From Betaproteobacteria bacterium (GTDB lineage Bacteria; Pseudomonadota; Gammaproteobacteria; Burkholderiales; Methylophilaceae), in contig VGIC01000003.1 of the NCBI GenBank assembly GCA_016867975.1, forward strand, positions 1-64,000: 64,000 bases of DNA, in the 5' to 3' direction. This document shows, one piece after another, positions 16,147 through 25,484 of the stretch; position 1 is the stretch's first letter, and each line of letters starts with the position of its first letter. Under the pieces are notes generated by a model. That model made no database searches, had not been told where the DNA came from, and saw nothing but the letters and a program-made list of their open reading frames with translations. The position numbers were made by a program, and so were the translations under genes.

Positions 16147-18867
16147 CTAATGTTTCCGATGTGTTGCTACTAATCGTTTAAGTTCTGGCACGCAAGAACC
16201 GCACTCGGTACCACATTTCAACTTGTTCTTTAAGGTTATCAAGTCTGCACCTAGTTGAATGTTTTCAATAATGTCGCTCTCAGCAACGTCCAGGCAGTTG
16301 CAGATTATTTTGCCACGACTGCGTTGACCGGTAGGTGGTGCACTCATCGGTGCAAGCGCCCAACGCCGTAGCTCTGAGCTAAATTCCCCTGTTACCATCA
16401 TTTCCTTGAGCCATGCAGTAGCGATGGTCTCTCCTACTAGGCGCACTCCAGTGACCTCTTGTTTTTCGGCAATATTTTCTACCCAAACGCGTTTGCAAAC
16501 ACCACGTTTAACATCATTGTAATGCAGTAAAGGGGTTTCTCCGGTAATTCCTAGTGCCTTGTCAATTTCCAAGATGAGCGATGAATCAGGGGCATGGGGA
16601 TGTGCTGCACGTAAAATGAGCATCCCAGCATGATGCTCGTTTGCCTTTCCGAATAATCCGCAACTTGCGTATTCAAAGTGATGCAAAAAGTCTCGGATTT
16701 TTTGTAGGGCATCGACATTGCTAAGTGTGCGCATGACGGTCATACGCCAAGGCAACGCTAGCTTTTCAATTTTAATGGTGGCATGTTTGAGTTCTGGTTG
16801 TTTAGAGCTTTTGTCAAAGCCTTCAGGCATGAGTGCATTGACCCCCAGACCATGCATAAATTGACTTCCCCAATGTATGGCCACAAACGTTTGAGAGGGG
16901 GGTATCTCTTTTGATGCTTGTACGGGCAATATCAGATGACCACGTTTATTGCTGATTTTCACGATGTCTCCATTGCTGATGGAGCGTCGCGCCATATCGT
17001 CGGCGTGCATGTAAATGACAGGTTCTTCAGCATGGTTGAACAGTTGCGCGACTGTGCCCGTGCGGCTCATGCCATGCCATTGGTCGCGTAGCCTTCCGGT
17101 GAGTAAATGCAGCGGATGACGGGCATCGGTTTTGTCAACGGTACCCTTGTATGCGGTGTTAATAAACTGCGCTTTTCCGTCAGGTTTCTGGAAAATGCCA
17201 TCAGTATATAGACGCGCCTTGCCAGTAGTGTTGCCGGTTACAAACGGCCATTGTTGCGGACCTTGTTTATCCAAGAGTGCGTAACTTAATCCTGTAATAT
17301 CTAAGTCTCGACCACGCGTAGTTTCGCGGTGCTCGTTAAAAATCTGCTCAGCACTGTTGTAAGGGAACAAGGTTTTAGCGACATCTTTTGCCAAACGTTT
17401 TTCTAGGCGCTGCGCGAAATCCACCATAATTGCCCAGTCATGGCGTGCTTCAGCAGGGGCTGTAATAGCAGGGAGTACGTGCGTAATCCGGCGCTCTGAA
17501 TTGGTCACTGTTCCTTCTTTTTCACCCCAGGTACTGGCGGGCAGAAGTACATCGGCATATTGGCAGGTATCTGTATTGGCGTAGGCGTCTTGCACAACTA
17601 CTAGCTCTGCGTGCTGCAAGGACGTTCTCACTTGATTCAAATTCGGCATGGAGTGTGCTGGGTTGGTGCAGGCGATCCAGATAGCTTTGATGCTGTCATT
17701 TTTCAAGGAATCAAACATCTCAACCGCAGTCTTGCCTGGAGTAGCGGGTACGCTTTCAACACCCCAGAATGTAGCGACTTCTTCCCGATGTTCTGGAATG
17801 GCTAAATCTCGGTGTGCTGAAAGTAAATTCGCCATGCCGCCTACTTCACGTCCGCCCATGGCATTGGTTTGGCCGGTGAGCGAGAAAGGCCCCGTGCCTG
17901 GTTTTCCGATTTGTCCGGTAGCCAAATGCAAGTTAATCAACGCGGAATTTTTCTCTGTACCATGAATGGATTGGTTAAGCCCTTGGCAGTACAAAGATAA
18001 GCTTGGTCCAGCGCCAAACCACTTGGCCGCGGTAATAATGTCAGATTCTTTGATGCCACAAATATCAGCTACCATTTTGGGCGTATATTCGCGGATGGTT
18101 TCTTTCAGTTCAGCAAATCCGTTGGTATGGGCGTTGATGTAGGCCATATCCAGCAAACCTTCCCATAATATGACGTGTAGCATGCCGTTAAATAGGGCGA
18201 CATCGGTGCCAGGCTGAATCGCTAGATGCAGATCGGCCGCCTCAGCCGTGTCAGTTCGTCTTGGGTCAACCACGATGATTTTTAGGTGGGGGTTCTTTTC
18301 TTTTGCAGCTTCGATGCGACGGAAGACAATTGGGTGTGCAAATGCGGTGTTACTGCCGGCGATGAACAAGCAATGGGTATGGTCGATATCTTCATAGCAG
18401 GCTGGCTGTGCGTCTGAGCCAAGTGTATCTTTGTAGCCAGTAACGGCTGAACTCATACATAACCTAGAGTTAGTGTCGATATTGTTGGTGCCAATTAGTC
18501 CTTTCGCCAGCTTGTTGAACACGTAATAATCTTCGGTCAATAACTGCCCAGAAATATAAAACGCAACAGAATCAGACCCATATTTTTCAATGGTCTGAGC
18601 GAATTTTTCAGTTAAATAATCGAGGCTCTCATCCCATGAAACTCGTTTACGAGGGGCTTCACGCGTGACACGCATCTCAGGGTAAAGTAGGCGATTATCG
18701 AGTTTAGCGGTGAGATGCAGGGTTGAGCCTTTGGTACATAAACGCCCAAAGTTGGCAGGGTGGTCGGGATCACCCTTTACATCAATGATTTTGTCGTTTT
18801 CAGTATGGATGATGACACCGCAGCCAACGCCGCAGTAACAACAGATGGATTTTATTTGGTTAAGCAA
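16147..18867 (-). CDS. nasA: Assimilatory nitrate reductase catalytic subunit NasA
   Basis: A 906-aa molybdopterin oxidoreductase. The N-terminus binds a 4Fe-4S cluster (C9-x2-C12-x3-C16, SICCYCGVGCGV, with LCTKG later), followed by bis-MGD domains (NTNSRLCMSSAV, QTNAMGGREVGG, TGRLRDQWHGMSRTG). A C-terminal BFD-like [2Fe-2S] module (CNCLDVAESDI, then CGTECGSCVPEL) makes it the long NasA form that takes electrons internally. There is no signal peptide, so it is cytoplasmic. It is the last gene of the nirB operon, 5 nt after nirD, and reduces nitrate to nitrite for NirBD. Confidence 0.95.
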   Translation of the reverse strand: MLNQIKSICCYCGVGCGVIIHTENDKIIDVKGDPDHPANFGRLCTKGSTLHLTAKLDNRLLYPEMRVTREAPRKRVSWDESLDYLTEKFAQTIEKYGSDSVAFYISGQLLTEDYYVFNKLAKGLIGTNNIDTNSRLCMSSAVTGYKDTLGSDAQPACYEDIDHTHCLFIAGSNTAFAHPIVFRRIEAAKEKNPHLKIIVVDPRRTDTAEAADLHLAIQPGTDVALFNGMLHVILWEGLLDMAYINAHTNGFAELKETIREYTPKMVADICGIKESDIITAAKWFGAGPSLSLYCQGLNQSIHGTEKNSALINLHLATGQIGKPGTGPFSLTGQTNAMGGREVGGMANLLSAHRDLAIPEHREEVATFWGVESVPATPGKTAVEMFDSLKNDSIKAIWIACTNPAHSMPNLNQVRTSLQHAELVVVQDAYANTDTCQYADVLLPASTWGEKEGTVTNSERRITHVLPAITAPAEARHDWAIMVDFAQRLEKRLAKDVAKTLFPYNSAEQIFNEHRETTRGRDLDITGLSYALLDKQGPQQWPFVTGNTTGKARLYTDGIFQKPDGKAQFINTAYKGTVDKTDARHPLHLLTGRLRDQWHGMSRTGTVAQLFNHAEEPVIYMHADDMARRSISNGDIVKISNKRGHLILPVQASKEIPPSQTFVAIHWGSQFMHGLGVNALMPEGFDKSSKQPELKHATIKIEKLALPWRMTVMRTLSNVDALQKIRDFLHHFEYASCGLFGKANEHHAGMLILRAAHPHAPDSSLILEIDKALGITGETPLLHYNDVKRGVCKRVWVENIAEKQEVTGVRLVGETIATAWLKEMMVTGEFSSELRRWALAPMSAPPTGQRSRGKIICNCLDVAESDIIENIQLGADLITLKNKLKCGTECGSCVPELKRLVATHRKH

Positions 18868-18872
18868 AACGA

Positions 18873-19187
18873 TTACTCTTTTAATTCTAGATACACGATG
18901 CCTTCTTCAACTTTTGTATTAAAGCAGGCGGTCTGACCAACATCAGGTTCTTCAGCCTTGCCGTCCACTAGGCTGATTTTCCAGCTATGCAGTGGGCAGG
19001 CCACTTTGTCACCGTAAACAATGCCTTGTGACAAAGGTCCGCCTTTGTGCGGACAGCTATTGTTGACAGCAAAAATGCGGTCGTCCTCGGTACGAAACAC
19101 CCCAATGTCTGTAGTTTTAGTGCGTACAACGCGTGCGCCTAATTTAGGGATTTCATTAAATGGCGCTACTTTTACCCAATTACTCAT
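18873..19187 (-). CDS. nirD: Nitrite reductase small subunit NirD (Rieske-like)
   Basis: A 104-aa Rieske-fold protein with the two [2Fe-2S] motifs CPHKGGPLSQG and CPLHSWKISL. This is the assimilatory NAD(P)H-nitrite reductase small subunit, partner of NirB. I start it at ATG 19187 rather than the GTG three codons earlier. Unusually, nirB and nirD are separated by the transporter and the PP2C-kinase gene, though all lie in one transcription unit. Confidence 0.94.
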   Translation of the reverse strand: MSNWVKVAPFNEIPKLGARVVRTKTTDIGVFRTEDDRIFAVNNSCPHKGGPLSQGIVYGDKVACPLHSWKISLVDGKAEEPDVGQTACFNTKVEEGIVYLELKE

Positions 19188-19202
19188 TCCAACCACCTTT
19201 GT

Positions 19203-20897
19203 TTAAGAAACTACCAATAAATATATTAATAAGAAATTCAGAACCAGCGAGAAAATCGCAATCCACTGCCACTTTACCAGTCTTGCACGTGCAATCAGTG
19301 GTGTACGGGCTGGTGCTAGAATTGGCTTGAGCTCTCCGCGTTCTAGGGCGATTAGCATTTCCTCTGCTGTTTCAAATCTATGTTTTACATCACGCGCAAT
19401 GGCTTTGAGTATGATGTTCTCCACCCAATAGGGAATGTCTGGTCTGTATCGGGTGGGCGGAATCGGTTCGCCAAATTTAGGATGCTGGAATGGCTCAATC
19501 TCTCCATACGGATATTTACGTGTCAGTAAGTGATAGAGCGTGACCCCCGCCGCATAAATATCACTTTGTGATGTTGCAGATTGCCCTTCATATAGCTCGG
19601 GTGCCATAAAGCTAGGCGTACCCGGATTCTGCGCTGTGTCCACAACGGCGACACTGCTACTCAATGCGACACCTAAATCTAAAATACGCAGACGCTGGTC
19701 AGTTGCTTGGTGCAGATTGTCTGGCTTGATGTCGCGATGCACAATGTTCAGTCTATGCAATGCGCCTATGCCGCGCATCATGTCTATGCCAATTTTGGTC
19801 GCTTCCGATATGGTAAAGTGATGCCCGTTATTTAAGTGCTGTTGGAGGGTGGCGCCCTCATGCCAGCTCATTACGTAATAAAGCTTGCTACGTTTTTCTA
19901 CCGAAACAGGAAACACCTGTGGCAGATATTTCGAAACCACGCGCTTGGCCAGCCATTCTTCATTGAGTAAGCCATTACAACTTTCTACATCATCCGCGAG
20001 TTGTGGCTGTAATGTCTTCAGAACAAATAGCTGACGACTCGTCATATGGCGCACTTTGTAAAGTAAGCTGGCGCGAGATTCATACAGGACTTCAACAAGT
20101 TCAAAGTCGTCGATACTGTCACCGACGTTTAGTTTATTCGGCACACTGAGATGCTTCCCGCCTGCTAGCAGTTCAGATAGCGTGTCTTCGCCAATTTGCG
20201 TGATTTTCACCACAACTGCGGTGGCGTTGTCCTGACTGCCTTTTTCAATGGCAGTTTTAGTCAGATGATCGCAAATCATCTGCGGACTATCATAAAGCCC
20301 AAGCGTTTTATGGATGGCTTGTTCGCCTAATGTCTCCCATACGCCATCGCTCATCAGGGCGAACAAATCATTCGTGTGTAGCGCTCCATCAGAAAAATCC
20401 ACTTCCAGATGCGTATCAAGCCCTACGGCACGTTTTAATACATGCCGCATATCAGGTCTATCCCAGACATGGTCAGTTGTCAGTTGTTTTAATTGACCAT
20501 TGCGCAATAGATAAATGCGGGTGTCACCTACGTGCGCTGAATAATAGCGCTGTCCGCGCAATACCAGCAACGATAGTGTCGTGGCCATGCCAGCCATATC
20601 GCGGTTGGCATTTGCCTGAGCAATTAGCCAGCGGTTAGCTGCAGTGAGTACTTTGTCGAGAGAAGTAAGCGGCTCCCAAGTATCCGGTGTGGCATAGTAG
20701 TCAGACGTTACTGTGCGCATGATCATTTCAGAAGCTTCGCCTCCGCCTGCATTGCCACTTACGCCATCTGCTACAGCAACCATGGCACCTTTAATGCTCA
20801 GTTGCTCGCTTACCGGGGTGACCACGCCTACATAATCTTCATTACGTGTACGTGGCCCGGTTAGGCTGGATTGACCGACTATGAATTGAAGTGACAT
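19203..20897 (-). CDS. Fused PP2C phosphatase / Ser-Thr protein kinase with C-terminal membrane anchor
   Basis: A 564-aa fusion. Residues ~1-235 are a PP2C phosphatase (RNEDYVGV, VAVADGVSGN, GDTRIYLLR, MSDGVWE, GSQDNATAV, i.e. all metal-binding Asp motifs). Residues ~270-535 are a Hanks-type kinase with catalytic HRDIKPDN (387-394), DLG in place of DFG, and APE. The glycine-rich loop is degenerate (ESRASLLYK), but the VLK lysine is present. A single helix (~547-563) anchors it to the membrane. Similar fusions sit in nitrate assimilation loci of pseudomonads. It may regulate the adjacent transporter or reductase; the target is unknown. Confidence 0.9.
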   Translation of the reverse strand: MSLQFIVGQSSLTGPRTRNEDYVGVVTPVSEQLSIKGAMVAVADGVSGNAGGGEASEMIMRTVTSDYYATPDTWEPLTSLDKVLTAANRWLIAQANANRDMAGMATTLSLLVLRGQRYYSAHVGDTRIYLLRNGQLKQLTTDHVWDRPDMRHVLKRAVGLDTHLEVDFSDGALHTNDLFALMSDGVWETLGEQAIHKTLGLYDSPQMICDHLTKTAIEKGSQDNATAVVVKITQIGEDTLSELLAGGKHLSVPNKLNVGDSIDDFELVEVLYESRASLLYKVRHMTSRQLFVLKTLQPQLADDVESCNGLLNEEWLAKRVVSKYLPQVFPVSVEKRSKLYYVMSWHEGATLQQHLNNGHHFTISEATKIGIDMMRGIGALHRLNIVHRDIKPDNLHQATDQRLRILDLGVALSSSVAVVDTAQNPGTPSFMAPELYEGQSATSQSDIYAAGVTLYHLLTRKYPYGEIEPFQHPKFGEPIPPTRYRPDIPYWVENIILKAIARDVKHRFETAEEMLIALERGELKPILAPARTPLIARARLVKWQWIAIFSLVLNFLLIYLLVVS

Positions 20898-20923
20898 ACG
20901 ATATTATATGCTGTGCCTTACAA

Positions 20924-22129
20924 CTAGACTTTAGCCGATGTTGCTACACCCCAAGTTGTACGCCAGCGGGTTTTAACCCCAGTCAGGCCTACCATGGCAA
21001 GCACTGCCAAGCCTGCAAAAATTATCAAGCCGATTTGATAACTTCCAGTGGCCTGCTTGAAATACCCCAAGCTTGCAGCTAGGTAGAATCCACCCACGCC
21101 ACCCGCCATGCCCACTAGACCTGTCATTACGCCAATCTCTTTACGGAAGCGTTGTGGTACCAGTTGGAATACCGCACCGTTCCCCATGCCTAATACCGCC
21201 ATGACAGGGATGATGATTGAGAGGGCCAGTTGATAAGTAGGTTGACCGAAGCTCATGACCAATAGCAGGGCAGCAGCAATGGCATACATCACGAGCAACG
21301 TGCGCACGCCACCAATGCGGTCTGCCACCATACCGCCAATAGGTCGTACCAGTGAACCTGCAAATACGGCCGCCGCGGTGCAATAGCCAGCTTTGACCGG
21401 ACCTAAGCTATATAAGTCATTAAAATAAATCGTGAGTGAAGAAGCTAAGCCGACAAAGCCGCCAAAAGTCACGCTATAGAAAAACATGAACCACCATGCA
21501 TCTTTGTCTTTCAGAATGGAAAGATATTGACTTAGCGATTTGGCTGGTGTGGCATCAGGGCTATCTTTAGCAAAGATCATATAGACAGCGAGTGCGATGC
21601 CCAACGGAATTAACGCTAGGCCAAAGACATTATTCCAGCCGTATGCAACAGCCAAGGCCGGCGCAAACAAAGCTGCAAAGACTGTACCTGAGTTACCTGC
21701 ACCGGCAATACCCAGCGCGGTACCTTGATGTTCAGGCGGATACCAGCGGCTGGCTAACGGTAAAGCGACAGCAAAAGCTGCGCCAGCAAATCCCAAACCG
21801 ATACCCAACATTAAAGACTGCTGGAAAGTTTCTATGCCATGTAACCAGGCAGTGAGTAGGCTGATAATAACAATCAACTGACCAATTAAACCTGCCATTT
21901 TTGGTTTAATCAGATCTACCAGTACGCCCATCACCATACGTAGTAGAGCACCTGCCAACACTGGTGTGGCGACCATTAAACCTTTCTGTGCCGGGGTCAG
22001 TTGCAAGTCGGTTGCAATTTGAACGGCTAGCGGGCCAAGTAAGACCCAGACCATAAAACTTAAATCAAAATACAAAAACGCAGAGAGTAGCGTGGGGGTA
22101 TGGCCTGCTTTCCAAAAACTAGATTTCAT
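20924..22129 (-). CDS. narK: Nitrate/nitrite transporter, NarK/NasA type (MFS)
   Basis: A 401-aa MFS protein with 12 predicted helices. It has the nitrate-porter signatures GxGNSGTVFAALFAP (GIAGAGNSGTVFAALFAP) in the first half and GMGNGAVFQLVPQRF in the second, with conserved Arg residues in RMVMGVLVDL and RPIGGMVADR. It lies 47 nt after nirB in the operon and would bring in nitrate. Closest to single-domain assimilatory NarK1/NasA porters. Confidence 0.92.
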   Translation of the reverse strand: MKSSFWKAGHTPTLLSAFLYFDLSFMVWVLLGPLAVQIATDLQLTPAQKGLMVATPVLAGALLRMVMGVLVDLIKPKMAGLIGQLIVIISLLTAWLHGIETFQQSLMLGIGLGFAGAAFAVALPLASRWYPPEHQGTALGIAGAGNSGTVFAALFAPALAVAYGWNNVFGLALIPLGIALAVYMIFAKDSPDATPAKSLSQYLSILKDKDAWWFMFFYSVTFGGFVGLASSLTIYFNDLYSLGPVKAGYCTAAAVFAGSLVRPIGGMVADRIGGVRTLLVMYAIAAALLLVMSFGQPTYQLALSIIIPVMAVLGMGNGAVFQLVPQRFRKEIGVMTGLVGMAGGVGGFYLAASLGYFKQATGSYQIGLIIFAGLAVLAMVGLTGVKTRWRTTWGVATSAKV

Positions 22130-22176
22130 TTGATTTCCTAAATTTAATTTGGGTTAATTAGGGTGTTCCTAAAAAT

Positions 22177-24615
22177 TTACACTGTGATCGTCTCGAACTC
22201 TTTGTGCTGATTACGTTTATGTACGCGGTCACTCCATGGGTCAACTGAACCTTGCAATGCATACAGTAGGCGCTCATAGGCGGCCTTGCGACCTTCAGCA
22301 TCTTCTAAAATGCGTTGTTTCACATATTCCAAACCGACACGTTCTACCCAATGCACAGTGCGATCTAAGTAGCGTGCCTCTTCTCGGTAGATTTGAATGA
22401 ATGCACCAGAATATTCCAGCACTTCTTCTGCCGTTTTTACCTTACAGAGAAATTGTGCGGCTTCGGTTTTGATGCCACCGTTACCTGCCACATAGATTTC
22501 CCAGCCAGAATCCACACCGATAATGCCAACGTCCTTAATGCCCGCTTCTGCACAATTGCGTGGACAGCCAGAAACTGCAAATTTCACTTTGTGCGGCGCC
22601 CACATATGATCAAAGGCTTTTTCAATATCAATGCCCATCTGCGTAGAGTTCTGCGTACCAAAACGACAGAACTCTGACCCAACACAGGTTTTCACAGTAC
22701 GAATGCTCTTGCCGTAGGCGTAACCGGAAGGCATATCCAAGTCGGCCCACATGTTAACTAGGTCTTCTTTCTTTACCCCGAATAAGTCAATACGCTGACC
22801 ACCTGTGACCTTTACCATGGGTACGGCATATTTATCCGCCACATCGGCAATCTTGCGTAACTGGTCTGGTGTAGTTACACCGCCGTACATACGTGGAACC
22901 ACAGAGTAGGTGCCATCTTTTTGGATGTTGGCGTGCACGCGTTCGTTAATAAAGCGTGATTGCGGGTCATCTTTAGCCTCATGCGGCCAAGTTGAAATCA
23001 GGTAATAGTTCAACGCAGGGCGACAGGTCGCGCAGCCGTTAGGCGTGCGCCAACCCATACCTTTCATCGCATCTGGGATATTCAGGTATTTGTGTGTGCG
23101 GATTTCAGCGCGGACTTCCTCATGATTTTTCTCAGTACAGCCACATACCGCTTTGCTGGTAGAAGGAGGGGCATATCCGCCACCCAAAGTTGAAGCCAGA
23201 ATCTGCTCTACCAAGCCCACACATGAGCCACAGCTGGAGCCAGCTTTGGTTTGCTTTTTTACATCATCAATGGTGAATAAGCCTTGATCCTGAATGGCTT
23301 TGACAATAGTACCCTTGCATACACCATTGCAACCGCACACTTCCATTTCATTGGTCATGACGGCGGCCTTGTTTTGTCCGGCATGACCTGTGTTACCAAG
23401 CGAGTCCTGTCCAAACATCAAGTGGTCACGGATTTCGTGAATCGCTTTACCATCCCTAAGCATTTGAAAATACCACGAACCATCCGTGGTATCCCCATAA
23501 AGCACGCTGCCAATGATTTTGTCATTTTTGATGACGAGCTTTTTGTAAACCCCGCCAACTGCATCGTGTAAAACTATTTCTTCGCGGTCGTCATCCACAT
23601 CACTGGTAAAGTCGCCTGCGCTGAACAAATCAATGCCGGTTACTTTCAGTTTGGTTGAAGTGACAGAGCCTTTATACAAACCAATGCCAAAGTTAGCTAA
23701 ATGTGTTGCACATACTTTCGCCATTTCAAATAATGGTGCGACTAGCCCATAAGAAATGCCTCGGTGCGCAACGCATTCACCCACCGCATAAATTCGCGGG
23801 TCATAGGTTTGCATGGTGTCATTCACCACTATGCCCTTATTGCAGTGGATACCAGCTGATTCAGCCAGTGCGAAATTGGGGCGTATGCCCACCGCCATCA
23901 CGAGTAAGTCTGCGGAAATTTCCAAGCCATCGGTAAAGCGCACCGCTTTGACACGACCGGCTCCATTGCCAATGATCAACTCCGTATTTTTCTTGAGCAG
24001 GAAGTTAAGGCCTTTAGCTTCCAGATTCTTCTGTAGCATCTTACCTGCGGTTTTATCCAACTGCTTATCTAACAACCACTCGTTTTTATGCACCACGGTT
24101 ACTTCCATGCCTTGAATTCTTAAGCCATTTGCGGCTTCTAGGCCCAGTAAACCGCCGCCAATCACCACCGCATGTTTATATTTCTTGGAGGCCGCTATCA
24201 TGTCATTGGTGTCTTTAATGTCGCGATAACCTAACACGCCATCTAATTCCTTGCCTGGAATTGACGGTATGAAAGGTTTAGAGCCCGTTGCGATTAATAG
24301 GCGGTCATATTCTGCACTGGTGCCATCTTCGGCATAGACTACACGGTTTTTGCGGTCAATTTTATTGATGCGCGCACTGGTGCAGAGCTTGATATTATTT
24401 GCCGCATACCACTCGCGGCTATTTAAGATGATGTCGTCAATGGTTTGCTCATTGGCTAAAACCGGAGACAGCATAATCCGGTTGTAGTTGGGGTAGGGCT
24501 CGTCACCAAAGATGGTAATGTCATAAATGTCGGGAGCAATCTTTAATAGCTCCTCGACGGTACGCATGCCTGCCATGCCGTTACCCACTACTACTAATTT
24601 CATTTTTTGCATCAT
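22177..24615 (-). CDS. nirB: Assimilatory nitrite reductase [NAD(P)H] large subunit NirB
   Basis: An 812-aa NirB. An N-terminal FAD/NAD module (VVVGNGMAGMRT, GGGLLGLEAANGL, AVGECVAH) is followed by BFD-like [2Fe-2S] motifs (CGCNGVCKG, GSSCGSCVG, VCGCTEKN). The C-terminal siroheme/4Fe-4S half has CVGSEFCRFG and SGCPRNCAEAG. It reduces nitrite to ammonium with NirD. First gene of the operon; AGGGA lies 7 nt before the ATG at 24615. Transcription is predicted from the sigma-54 promoter at 24672-24687. Confidence 0.97.
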   Translation of the reverse strand: MMQKMKLVVVGNGMAGMRTVEELLKIAPDIYDITIFGDEPYPNYNRIMLSPVLANEQTIDDIILNSREWYAANNIKLCTSARINKIDRKNRVVYAEDGTSAEYDRLLIATGSKPFIPSIPGKELDGVLGYRDIKDTNDMIAASKKYKHAVVIGGGLLGLEAANGLRIQGMEVTVVHKNEWLLDKQLDKTAGKMLQKNLEAKGLNFLLKKNTELIIGNGAGRVKAVRFTDGLEISADLLVMAVGIRPNFALAESAGIHCNKGIVVNDTMQTYDPRIYAVGECVAHRGISYGLVAPLFEMAKVCATHLANFGIGLYKGSVTSTKLKVTGIDLFSAGDFTSDVDDDREEIVLHDAVGGVYKKLVIKNDKIIGSVLYGDTTDGSWYFQMLRDGKAIHEIRDHLMFGQDSLGNTGHAGQNKAAVMTNEMEVCGCNGVCKGTIVKAIQDQGLFTIDDVKKQTKAGSSCGSCVGLVEQILASTLGGGYAPPSTSKAVCGCTEKNHEEVRAEIRTHKYLNIPDAMKGMGWRTPNGCATCRPALNYYLISTWPHEAKDDPQSRFINERVHANIQKDGTYSVVPRMYGGVTTPDQLRKIADVADKYAVPMVKVTGGQRIDLFGVKKEDLVNMWADLDMPSGYAYGKSIRTVKTCVGSEFCRFGTQNSTQMGIDIEKAFDHMWAPHKVKFAVSGCPRNCAEAGIKDVGIIGVDSGWEIYVAGNGGIKTEAAQFLCKVKTAEEVLEYSGAFIQIYREEARYLDRTVHWVERVGLEYVKQRILEDAEGRKAAYERLLYALQGSVDPWSDRVHKRNQHKEFETITV

Positions 24616-24671
24616 TCAATCATCCCTAAGTTGGATTATTTGTTAACCTTAATTTCAATGCTATGGTTATA

Positions 24672-24687
24672 AGCAACAAATGTGCCA
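24672..24687 (-). promoter_or_regulatory. Sigma-54 (-24/-12) promoter of the nirB operon
   Basis: On the minus strand the sequence is TGGCAC-ATTTG-TTGCT. This matches the sigma-54 consensus TGGCAC-N5-TTGCA/T, with the required GG-N10-GC spacing. It lies 57 nt upstream of the nirB start, facing the gene. Together with the NtrC-like sites upstream it indicates nitrogen-starvation control of nitrate assimilation. Confidence 0.88.
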
Positions 24688-24770
24688 TGTAAATAGTTGA
24701 TTTAAATTCAAACAGTTATTGAATGTTTTATACTTTTGGTGGAGGTGTATGCGCACTGATAAAGTGATCA

Positions 24771-24800
24771 TGCACCATAATGGCTATCCACGATGGTGCA
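24771..24800. promoter_or_regulatory. Pair of NtrC-like enhancer sites in a perfect inverted repeat
   Basis: TGCACCATAATGG reads TGCACCA-N3-TGG, the core of NtrC sites (TGCACCA-N3-TGGTGCA). On the other strand TGCACCATCGTGG gives a second site ending at 24800. The two face each other, so CATGCACCAT (24769-24778) and ATGGTGCATG (24793-24802) form a perfect 10-bp inverted repeat. The centre is roughly 100 bp upstream of the -24 element, a normal distance for an NtrC enhancer. The interval also serves the divergent DUF4202 gene. Confidence 0.75.
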
Positions 24801-24869
24801 TGTCTAATCATGTGTATTGATGATGCTATTGGTTACAATAGTGGCCTCGATTACAAAAAGAGGTAGCTT

Positions 24870-25484
24870 ATGACGCTCATATCAAATTCAGCCATATTTC
24901 AGCAAGCACTATCACGTTTTGATGCATTAAACGCGCAGGATCCAAACTCAGAGATGGTTGATGGAGCATCGTTACCCAAAGAGTTGCTATATGCACAGCG
25001 CATGAGTGATATGCTGCAACGTTATGCACCTCAAGCTTCTGAAGCACTGCGCTTGGCAGCGCGTTGTCAGCATGTCCAACGCTGGAAGATTCCACGACAT
25101 GATTATCCAATGACCAAGCCTGGCTATTATCAATGGCGTAACGCGCTCAAGAAATTACATGCAGAAATCGCAAGATCGGTGCTGACGGAGGTGGGTTATG
25201 AGGAGGCGCTGGTCAATCATGTCTGCGCCTTGGTGGGCAAGGCTTCCATGCATGCTGATGCAGAGGCGCAAATTTTGGAAGATGTCGTGGTGTTGGTGTT
25301 TTTGGAGAGCTACTTAGGTGACTTTGTGGCCAGTCATGCGGATTACAGCTTGGCCAAGTTCGAAGATATCTTGATCAAGACCCTCAGAAAAACATCTCCA
25401 CATGCGCGTGCTACTATGGCGACGCTGATTCATTTGCCCGCAGGGCTTGAGGACATAGTTCAAGGCGTTATGCAGAAAGCTTAG
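24870..25484 (+). CDS. DUF4202-family protein
   Basis: A 204-aa protein resembling DUF4202. It has the conserved segments NAQDPNSE near the start, PKELLYAQRMSDML, LRLAARCQHVQRWKIPR, YPMTKPGYYQWR and DAEAQILEDVVVLVFLE. The several His/Asp residues suggest an HD-like helical fold, but no function is established. It is divergent from nirB and shares its regulatory interval, so a link to nitrogen assimilation is plausible. AGAGGTAG lies upstream of the ATG; TACAAT at 24834-24839 is a possible -10. Its stop overlaps that of the convergent glycosyltransferase gene. Confidence 0.8.
   Translation: MTLISNSAIFQQALSRFDALNAQDPNSEMVDGASLPKELLYAQRMSDMLQRYAPQASEALRLAARCQHVQRWKIPRHDYPMTKPGYYQWRNALKKLHAEIARSVLTEVGYEEALVNHVCALVGKASMHADAEAQILEDVVVLVFLESYLGDFVASHADYSLAKFEDILIKTLRKTSPHARATMATLIHLPAGLEDIVQGVMQKA

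Noticed and set aside
15969-16181. 70-codon plus-strand frame between the EamA gene and nasA
   Set aside because: No ribosome site, no recognisable family, and its last codons run into the nasA coding region; kept only as a possible fragment.
24769-24802. Reading the inverted repeat as a transcription terminator or NasR/NasT antitermination leader
   Set aside because: It lies upstream of the predicted nirB start, not in its leader, has no T-run, and its half-sites match NtrC; the enhancer explanation fits better.
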